This document shows, piece after piece, positions 34,401 to 39,183 of a stretch of DNA of 64,000 nucleotides. Each line of letters opens with the position of its first letter. Within the stretch, counting starts at the first letter, position 1. The DNA is taken from assembly GCF_001667115.1 (NCBI RefSeq), contig NZ_LZIJ01000079.1, forward strand, positions 62,001-126,000. Reading direction: 5' to 3'. The notes under the pieces were generated by a model that was not told the DNA's origin, ran no database searches, and saw only the letters and a list, made by a program, of their open reading frames with translations. Both the position numbers and the translations under genes were made by a program. This DNA is from Mycobacterium sp. 852002-51163_SCH5372311 (lineage in GTDB: Bacteria > Actinomycetota > Actinomycetes > Mycobacteriales > Mycobacteriaceae).

Positions 34401-34527
34401 TGCTCAGCAGCATCCCGCCCAGCACGGACTGCTCGGCGGCCAGATCCTGCGGTGGCTGACGGCCGAAGTCCTCACTGGGCGGCGTGGCATCCATGCCCGG
34501 GTGCCCCAGATCGTCAACGACCGCCAT
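31444..34527 (-). CDS. dnaB: Replicative DNA helicase DnaB with two inteins (1027-residue precursor)
   Basis: Replicative hexameric 5'-3' helicase at the fork. Once two inteins are removed the mature protein is about 459 residues, normal for mycobacteria. The N-terminal domain spans precursor residues 1-175. The RecA-like core follows, with Walker A PGVGK interrupted after its Lys by intein 1 (234-376). VVVDYMQLM carries Walker B. Intein 2 (544-968) is inserted between LRESG and SLEQDADVV, next to the arginine-finger region. Neither extein can form an active ATPase until splicing occurs. The usual Rv0057-like gene between rplI and dnaB is not seen here. Confidence 0.97.
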   Translation of the reverse strand: MAVVDDLGHPGMDATPPSEDFGRQPPQDLAAEQSVLGGMLLSKDAIADVLERLRPGDFYRPAHQNVYDAILDLYGRGEPADAVTVAAELDRRGLLRRIGGAPYLHTLISTVPTAANAGYYAGIVAEKALLRRLVEAGTRVVQYGYAGAEGADVAEVVDRAQAEIYDVADRRLSEDFVPLEDLLQPTMDEIDAIASNGGLARGVPTGFTELDEVTNGLHPGQMVIVAARPGVGKALALDTALPTPTGWTPMGDVSVGDELLGADGKPTRVVAATEVMLGRPCYEIEFSDGTVIVADAAHQWPTSYGIRTSDQLRCGLDTINAAGSTAHYAQRQTAVLTPVLQVDSVRRVPSVAVRCVQVDNIDHLYLAGHGMVPTHNSTLGLDFMRSCSIKHRMASVIFSLEMSKSEIVMRLLSAEAKIKLSDMRSGRMNDDDWTRLARRMSEISEAPLYIDDSPNLTMMEVRAKARRLRQKADLRLVVVDYMQLMTSGKRYESRQVEVSEFSRHLKLLAKELEVPVVAISQLNRGPEQRTDKKPMLADLRESGCLTAATRILRADTGTEVTFGELMQTGERPLVWSLDERLRMVARPMTNVFPSGRKEVFRLRLASGREVEATANHPFMKLEGWTPLEQLKIGDRIAVPRRVPEPVDTQRMDESELILLAHMIGDGSCVKNQPIRYASIDEANLVAVTISAAHFGVKAVRDEYPAARVTTLRMPAPERVARGRRNPIAAWLDSLGLFGKRSHEKFVPEAIFRAPNDQVALFLRHLWATDGSVRWDATAGQGQIYYASTSRRLVDDVAQLLLRVGVFTRIKRAQKLGYRECWHLYIYGAENQARFLNHVGVHGARGAAAQEVLTRLEYVVRNTNQDTVPKEVWAQVRELLSSRRITHRQFAAAMNTQFCGSTMWKHSPSRARLHRAAALLDDGDIHALSTSDVYWDTVVEIASLGEQDVYDGTVPGTNNFVAQGISVHNSLEQDADVVILLHRPDAFDRDDPRGGEADLILAKHRNGPTRTVTVAHQLHLSRFANMAR
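31624..32898 (-). mobile_element. DnaB intein 2: Cys1 intein with LAGLIDADG endonuclease (425 aa)
   Basis: Standard class 1 intein, precursor residues 544-968, encoded between the RESG and SLEQD exteins. Block A starts Cys-LTAATRILRA. Block B has ATANHPF with TxxH. Two dodecapeptide endonuclease motifs (LLAHMIGDGS and RHLWATDGS) keep their catalytic Asp residues. Block F reads DVYDGTVPGTNNFVA and block G ends GISVHN before Ser+1. All splicing residues are present, and the homing nuclease appears intact. The insertion point is the second of the two known DnaB intein sites. Confidence 0.92.
33400..33828 (-). mobile_element. DnaB intein 1: class 3 mini-intein (143 aa)
   Basis: Mini-intein at precursor residues 234-376, inside Walker A between GVGK and STLGLD. 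It begins with Ala instead of Cys/Ser. The class 3 W-C-T signature is visible: Trp in block B (ADAAHQWPTSY), Cys in block F (VAVRCVQVDN), and Thr before the terminal His-Asn in block G (MVPTHN). Class 3 inteins, described from mycobacteriophage Bethlehem DnaB, use the block F Cys to start splicing. No endonuclease domain is present. Confidence 0.88.
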
Positions 34528-34798
34528 ACGCTCTCACCTCCTCCGACCAGGCACCCGAACATACATTCGACAGCTGTTCTCAAGAGCGTAAGTCACGACA
34601 CCGACACCCCCGCCCCGCTCCAATTGGCCGGCTGCTCAGCAGGTCGCTGTGCAACCCGCATTTGTCGCCGTCCTGAAGCACCTGCCATCGCCTCGCGCCG
34701 GGATGACGTTAAACGTTGCTGGAAGGTACTCCAAGAGGTGTTGTTCATGGAGCTGTGCATCGCGTGTGCATATCCGTCGGCACCTGTGTTGAGCGGGG

Positions 34799-34807
34799 TG
34801 TGGAGAA
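34799..34807 (-). promoter_or_regulatory. DnaA-box-like 9-mer with one mismatch
   Basis: Reads TGTGGAGAA on the plus strand, one base from the complement of TTGTCCACA. It is 76 bases left of an exact match, in the dnaB upstream region. Confidence 0.25.
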
Positions 34808-34874
34808 CCTGTGGATCAATGCGGGGTGTTACGACATCACTGCTGATAAACGTCCCATGACACGCAGCATTCTG

Positions 34875-34883
34875 TGTGGACAA
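34875..34883 (-). promoter_or_regulatory. DnaA-box-like 9-mer upstream of dnaB
   Basis: Exact match (TGTGGACAA on the plus strand) to the mycobacterial DnaA box. It is 348 bases upstream of the dnaB start codon. Confidence 0.4.
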
Positions 34884-35055
34884 CAATCTCTTCGGCGTGT
34901 CGGGCCAGGTTACCTAGTCGGGCGTGTTGGTTTTCGGCCAGATTTTCGGTGCGTTAAGCACCGGTAAAAACGGTCGCCTCGAACCGTGTTCGAAATAGTT
35001 CGCCAGCCACGGCCGCGGTCCAGTCCCCTACATATGCGATGGGACGGCCGCGAAA

Positions 35056-35102
35056 AGACGCAACAGCAACCCATTCGCCGGAAGCGGGGTGCTGTTGCGT
35101 CT
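35056..35102 (-). terminator. Intrinsic terminator of the ribosomal operon
   Basis: A 13-bp perfect stem (AGACGCAACAGCA pairing with its complement), extended by three more pairs past one mismatch, lies 12 bases beyond the rplI stop. On the minus strand it is followed by TTTTC, so it fits a factor-independent terminator for rpsF-ssb-rpsR-rplI. Confidence 0.82.
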
Positions 35103-35113
35103 GTTCGCCAGAA

Positions 35114-35572
35114 CTAGCCTTCGGCGACGACGTCGACGGCAACCTCGACGTCGACTTCGGGGTGCAGGTGCACCGCCACCGGATGGGTGCCGACGGACTT
35201 GATATGCGCCTTGGGCAACCGGACGATCCGCTTGTCGAGGTTGGGCCCGCCGGCCTTCTTGATGGCGGTCACGACGTCGTTGGCGGTCACCGAGCCGAAC
35301 AACTTGCCGGAATCGGCCGCGGTCTTCACCGGCAACGAAACCGGGCCCAAGGCCTCGATCGCGGCCTTGATTTCGTTGGCGTGCTCCAGGTCTCGCACGG
35401 TCTTGGTGTCGCGGGCCCGGCGGATCTCGTCGGCCTGTTTCTGGGCGCCACGTGAGGCGACGATCGCCAGCCCGCGCGGCAGCAGGAAGTTGCGCCCGTA
35501 CCCGTCCTTGACCTCGACCGTGTCGCCGACGGAACCCAGGTGGTCGACGTCGGCGGTCAGAATAAGCTTCAT
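35114..35572 (-). CDS. rplI: 50S ribosomal protein L9 (152 aa)
   Basis: L9 of the large subunit. The N-terminal RNA-binding domain shows [36 protein letters not shown] (split: [13 protein letters not shown] is the family signature). A long connecting helix and the C-terminal domain ([15 protein letters not shown]) follow. Length is normal. It is the last gene of the conserved rpsF-ssb-rpsR-rplI operon and is followed by a hairpin terminator. Confidence 0.98.
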   Translation of the reverse strand: MKLILTADVDHLGSVGDTVEVKDGYGRNFLLPRGLAIVASRGAQKQADEIRRARDTKTVRDLEHANEIKAAIEALGPVSLPVKTAADSGKLFGSVTANDVVTAIKKAGGPNLDKRIVRLPKAHIKSVGTHPVAVHLHPEVDVEVAVDVVAEG

Positions 35573-35605
35573 CGTATTACGAACTCTCCGTTAAGTTTTC
35601 GTCGA

Positions 35606-35860
35606 TTACCGCGCCGACGAGGTGAAGGGCAGCAGGGCGACCTCGCGGGCATTCTTCACCGCGAGCGCGATGTCCCGCTGGTGCTGCACGCAGTTGCCGG
35701 TGACCCGGCGCGCCCGGATCTTGCCGCGCTCACTGATGTAGGTCCGCAGCAGCGTGGTGTCCTTGTAGTCGATCACTTGTTCTTTCTTGGCACAGAAGAC
35801 GCATTTACGCGCCTTGATGGGCTTTTCCGGAGCCGGGCGCCGCTTGGTGGATTTGGCCAT
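35606..35860 (-). CDS. rpsR: 30S ribosomal protein S18, cysteine-containing form (84 aa)
   Basis: S18 of the small subunit. The segment [20 protein letters not shown] has the CxxC zinc-binding pair, and a third Cys is in [10 protein letters not shown], so it is the zinc-containing form. Mycobacteria usually also have a Cys-free S18 paralogue elsewhere, controlled by Zur, for zinc starvation. It sits between ssb and rplI, in the invariant order. Confidence 0.98.
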   Translation of the reverse strand: MAKSTKRRPAPEKPIKARKCVFCAKKEQVIDYKDTTLLRTYISERGKIRARRVTGNCVQHQRDIALAVKNAREVALLPFTSSAR

Positions 35861-35905
35861 GTCTCTCGTTCTTTCCGTTCAGAAGTGTCTTGAAGTGTCG
35901 TGAAA

Positions 35906-36433
35906 TCAGAAGGGGGGTTCGTCGTCGCCGCCGCCGAACGAACCCGACGCCGGGGCGCTGCCCCACGGGTCGTCGGCCGGTGCGCTGCTCGGCTGGGCCG
36001 GCGCCTGCCGGGATCCACCGCCGCCACCGCCACCGCCGCCACCGAAGCCGCCGCCTCCGCCGCCGCTGCGGCTGGCCTTGTTGACCTTGGCGGTGGCATA
36101 GCGCAGCGAGGGGCCGATTTCGTCGACCTCGACCTCGACGACGGTGCGCTTCTCGCCTTCGCGGGTTTCGAAGGACCGCTGCTTGAGCCGGCCGGTGACG
36201 ATCACGCGGGATCCGCGGGTCAGGCTTTCGGCCACGTTCTCCGCGGCTTCACGCCAGATGTTGCACCGCAGGAACAGCGCCTCGCCGTCTTTCCATTCCC
36301 CGCTCTGGCGGTCATAGATCCTGGGTGTGGACGCCACGGTGAAGTTCGCCACCGCGGCACCCGACGGCGTGAACCGCAGTTCCGGGTCGGCCGTCAGGTT
36401 TCCGACGACGGTGATAGTGGTGTCACCAGCCAC
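35906..36433 (-). CDS. ssb: Single-stranded DNA-binding protein (175 aa)
   Basis: Essential SSB that coats single-stranded DNA at forks and repair sites. The OB fold (1-110) begins [20 protein letters not shown] and includes [19 protein letters not shown] Gly-rich linker with long Gly runs (122-150) leads to the acidic tip GGGDDEPPF that recruits partner proteins. The GTG at 36433 is used; the longer frame adds a Gln/Arg-rich leader encoded by a short cctggtcctg-type tandem repeat and is unlikely. In the operon it lies between rpsF and rpsR. Confidence 0.97.
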   Translation of the reverse strand: MAGDTTITVVGNLTADPELRFTPSGAAVANFTVASTPRIYDRQSGEWKDGEALFLRCNIWREAAENVAESLTRGSRVIVTGRLKQRSFETREGEKRTVVEVEVDEIGPSLRYATAKVNKASRSGGGGGGFGGGGGGGGGGSRQAPAQPSSAPADDPWGSAPASGSFGGGDDEPPF

Positions 36434-36565
36434 AACATTCCTCCTGGTCCTGCCCTGGTCCTGTCCTGGTCCGACCCGGTTCTGCCCCTGGTTTTCGCCT
36501 TGAATCGGCCGATAGGACATAACGAGCTATTCAACAGACTAAGCAACCGCGCTGACAGCGGACAG

Positions 36566-36856
36566 TCAGTGCTTGTCGGTGCGCATCACCTTGGTGCGCA
36601 ACACCGACTCGTTGAGGCTGAGCTGACGGTCGAGCTCGGACACTGTCGCCGGCTCGGCCTTCAGGTCGATGACCACATAAATGCCCTCGGCGTGCTTGGC
36701 GATCTCGTACGCCAGCCGGCGCTTACCCCAGATGTCGATCTTTTCGACCGTTCCGCCGTCTTTGCGGACGACGTTGAGGAACGTCTCCAAGGACGGGGCC
36801 ACGGTGCGTTCGTCGAGCGTGGGGTCAAGAATGACCATGATTTCGTATGGACGCAT
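36566..36856 (-). CDS. rpsF: 30S ribosomal protein S6 (96 aa)
   Basis: S6 of the small subunit, which binds S18. The N-terminus [19 protein letters not shown] and [20 protein letters not shown] are the family hallmarks. The ATG at 36856, with a GGAGGTGGTGAGG ribosome site, is preferred over a start 12 codons upstream. It is first in the rpsF-ssb-rpsR-rplI operon. Confidence 0.98.
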   Translation of the reverse strand: MRPYEIMVILDPTLDERTVAPSLETFLNVVRKDGGTVEKIDIWGKRRLAYEIAKHAEGIYVVIDLKAEPATVSELDRQLSLNESVLRTKVMRTDKH

Positions 36857-36979
36857 GGAAACCTCACCACCTCCTCTGGTCTGTACGGCCACGGCCTTTC
36901 CGTGGCAGGAGGGTCGCCTGCGTCGGCAACCCCGCCAGGCTACCGGACGGCAGGTCAGCTGGGAAAATCCGCGACCTGA

Positions 36980-37618
36980 TCACTGCCTGGCATGCAGGAA
37001 TTCCTCGGCCCTGGCCTTCGTCGCCGCGTCGGCCTTGGCGAGAGAGCCCGAATCGAACGGAGGCTGCGGGTCGTATTCGATGAGCAGCTGAGCGGCCTGC
37101 GCCGCCTGCGCATCGACCAGCAGCTCGACCAGCCGCAGGGCCATGTCGATGCCACTGGACACACCCGCGGCCGTGATGATCCGCTGCGGCAGGTGCTCGA
37201 CGACGCGCTCCGGCACGTAGCGCGCGCCCAACTCGTTGAGCAGGTCGGCCGCCCGCCAATGCGTCGTCGCGGTAAGTCCGTCGAGCAGGCCCGCGGCGGC
37301 CAGCAGCAGCGCACCGGTACACACCGAGGTGGTGAAGGTGGTGTGCGGATGCACCTGCTGCAGCCAGCCCCGGATGATTTGGTCGTGGATCAGCTGGCGG
37401 GTGCCGATACCCCCGGGGACGACCACGACGTCGGCTGTCCCGACTTCGTCGAACGTGGCGTCGCAGGTGACCCCCAGCATCCCGTTCTCCGTACGCATTT
37501 CACCCCGCCGGTGGCCGACGAAGACCACGTCCACCGCCGGAATGCGTTGCAGCACTTCGTAGGGTCCGATGGCGTCCAGTGCGGTGAATCGGGCAAACAC
37601 CGGGATTGCGACCAGCAT
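36980..37618 (-). CDS. DJ-1/PfpI (ThiJ) family protein, Rv0052-like (212 aa)
   Basis: Glutamine-amidotransferase-like fold of the DJ-1/PfpI superfamily. The nucleophile elbow is TSVCTGALLLAAAGLLDG, and the early Glu is in DAIGPYEVLQ. The C-terminal AraC-type DNA-binding domain of GlxA regulators is missing, so this is an enzyme or chaperone rather than an activator. It starts as TGATG overlapping the stop of the Rv0051-like gene, so the three genes are coupled. The same neighbour order occurs in M. tuberculosis (Rv0050-Rv0052). Confidence 0.88.
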   Translation of the reverse strand: MLVAIPVFARFTALDAIGPYEVLQRIPAVDVVFVGHRRGEMRTENGMLGVTCDATFDEVGTADVVVVPGGIGTRQLIHDQIIRGWLQQVHPHTTFTTSVCTGALLLAAAGLLDGLTATTHWRAADLLNELGARYVPERVVEHLPQRIITAAGVSSGIDMALRLVELLVDAQAAQAAQLLIEYDPQPPFDSGSLAKADAATKARAEEFLHARQ

Positions 37619-39183
37619 CAGGTGCTCCTGGCGGCGGTCGGGGCGTCGTCTCCCGTGGCTGCCTCGGTCTCGGCGGGAACCCGCGCCGGGACCGCGCGCC
37701 GCCGCCCTCCGGCCGGACGCAGCTCCTCTGGCAACCAACCGGGTGGCGCGTCGGGCGCGCGGTCGAAGGGCCCGCCCACCGGATCGTCCAGCCGCCCGTT
37801 CCACCGCACCAGGTCCTCGTCGGGCCGGTAGATCTGCCGGATCACCAACGCGCACAGCGCTACAACGGCGATGTCGCGCAGCAGCACGGTCGTGGTGAAC
37901 CACTGCTCGGGCAGCGATCGGTTCGGGTTGCCGTAGAGGTAATACATCCGGGGAACCCACACCAACGCGTCAATCGTCATCCACGCCAGCAATATTCGGC
38001 GGTGCGGCAATGCCAGCACCGCCAGCGGTACCAGCCACAGCGAGAACTGCGGGCTCCACACCTTGTTGGTCAACAGGAACGCGGCCAGCGTCAGGAAAGC
38101 CAGCTGCGCCAGCCGTGGCCGCTGCGGCGCGGTGAGCGCGATGTAAGCGATTGCCGCACAACACACTGCGAACAACCCCGTCACCACCGCGTTCAAGACC
38201 GTGGGCGGCTCCCAGAAGCCCAGATTCGGATCGAATCCCCGCCAACCGGTGAACGATTTCACCACGTTGTACAGCGAGTCCATGTCGTCGCCGCGGCGGG
38301 TGTTGAGCCGGAAGAACTCCGACCAGCCGCGCGGAAACAGCACCAGCACGGGCAGATTCACCAGCAACCAGGTCGCGGCCGCTGAGGCGGCCGTCCGGGC
38401 CACCGCCGGCAGCCGCCCGGTGCGGATGCCCAATATCAACATCGGGCCCAAGAACAGCAGCGGATACAGCTTGGCCGCAGCACCCAACCCGATCAGAACG
38501 CCCGCCAGCGCCGGTTTGCGCCGCGCCCATGCCAGCAGTCCGGCCATCGCGAATCCCGTTGCCAGAGCGTCGAAATTGGTAAAGATCTGGAAGATCACCA
38601 GCGGGGAAGCCGCCACCAGCGCCGCGTCCCAGATCCGCCGGCCCGCCAGGCCCGAGGTTGCCCAAACCGTTGCCAGCCAAGCCAGCGCCAGCCCGAATGC
38701 GGCCACATCGAAGAACACCACGACTTCGGCAATCACCGGCAGCGCAATTAGTTTGCTCAGCGCCGTATAGGTTTTGGCCACCGCCATCGACACGTACTGG
38801 TAGACGCCGGTCAGCACCGGATACTCCATGTAGCGCACCGCGGGCTTGCCGTCGTAGCGGGTCTGCGGGGCGCCGCTGCCGTCGGTCTCGATCCAACTGG
38901 ATTTGTACGGAAACTTGCCCTGGCTCAACAACTCCGCGCCGTACAGCGGCACGGTATCGGAGTAGCACAGTTCGTAGTAGGCGCGTTGATTCTCCCAGAC
39001 CGCAACGCGCTGATCGCCAGGCCCGGTACCGGTGGTCTGCAGACAGGCCGCCTTCGTCGACCAGCCCAGTCCCAGGAACACCAGCGCGATCACGAACATC
39101 ACCCGCAGCGGGGTCATCAGCCGGGCCCGGCCGATCAGGGCGTGCCGGCCAACCGGTCCGCCGCCCCCGTCGGAAACCGTCAT
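37618..39183 (-). CDS. Rv0051-like multi-pass membrane glycosyltransferase, possible independent start (521 aa)
   Basis: If translated alone, the in-frame ATG at 39183 gives MTVSDGGGGPVGRHALIG leading into the native membrane protein. About ten hydrophobic segments are present, and the family (GT87, alpha-mannosyltransferase-like) uses polyprenyl-phosphate sugars in the envelope. Its true N-terminus, beginning TGAQQQRATISPHPLAADLR, is now encoded on the opposite strand (39304 onward). Whether this start has a ribosome site is unclear, so read the locus either as a fusion or as two proteins. Confidence 0.55.
   Translation of the reverse strand: MTVSDGGGGPVGRHALIGRARLMTPLRVMFVIALVFLGLGWSTKAACLQTTGTGPGDQRVAVWENQRAYYELCYSDTVPLYGAELLSQGKFPYKSSWIETDGSGAPQTRYDGKPAVRYMEYPVLTGVYQYVSMAVAKTYTALSKLIALPVIAEVVVFFDVAAFGLALAWLATVWATSGLAGRRIWDAALVAASPLVIFQIFTNFDALATGFAMAGLLAWARRKPALAGVLIGLGAAAKLYPLLFLGPMLILGIRTGRLPAVARTAASAAATWLLVNLPVLVLFPRGWSEFFRLNTRRGDDMDSLYNVVKSFTGWRGFDPNLGFWEPPTVLNAVVTGLFAVCCAAIAYIALTAPQRPRLAQLAFLTLAAFLLTNKVWSPQFSLWLVPLAVLALPHRRILLAWMTIDALVWVPRMYYLYGNPNRSLPEQWFTTTVLLRDIAVVALCALVIRQIYRPDEDLVRWNGRLDDPVGGPFDRAPDAPPGWLPEELRPAGGRRRAVPARVPAETEAATGDDAPTAARST

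Larger units (their letters stand above)
34528..35113. other. Regulatory gap between dnaB and rplI
   Basis: No convincing gene; M. tuberculosis has Rv0057 at this place. It holds an exact DnaA-box-like 9-mer (34875-34883), two near matches, a 15-bp palindrome with TCGAAC/GTTCGA arms (34979-34993), and the rplI-operon terminator (35056-35102). The dnaB promoter should lie close to its start codon, after a CTCCT-type ribosome site complement. Confidence 0.55.

Noticed and set aside
34979-34993. LexA/SOS-box-like palindrome TCGAAC-CGT-GTTCGA upstream of dnaB
   Set aside because: The spacer is three bases, while mycobacterial SOS boxes have four, so symmetry is right but spacing is not; kept only as a note.
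34528-35113. Possible second replication origin because of DnaA-box-like sites
   Set aside because: Too few exact boxes, no A/T-rich unwinding region, and no dnaA-dnaN genes nearby.
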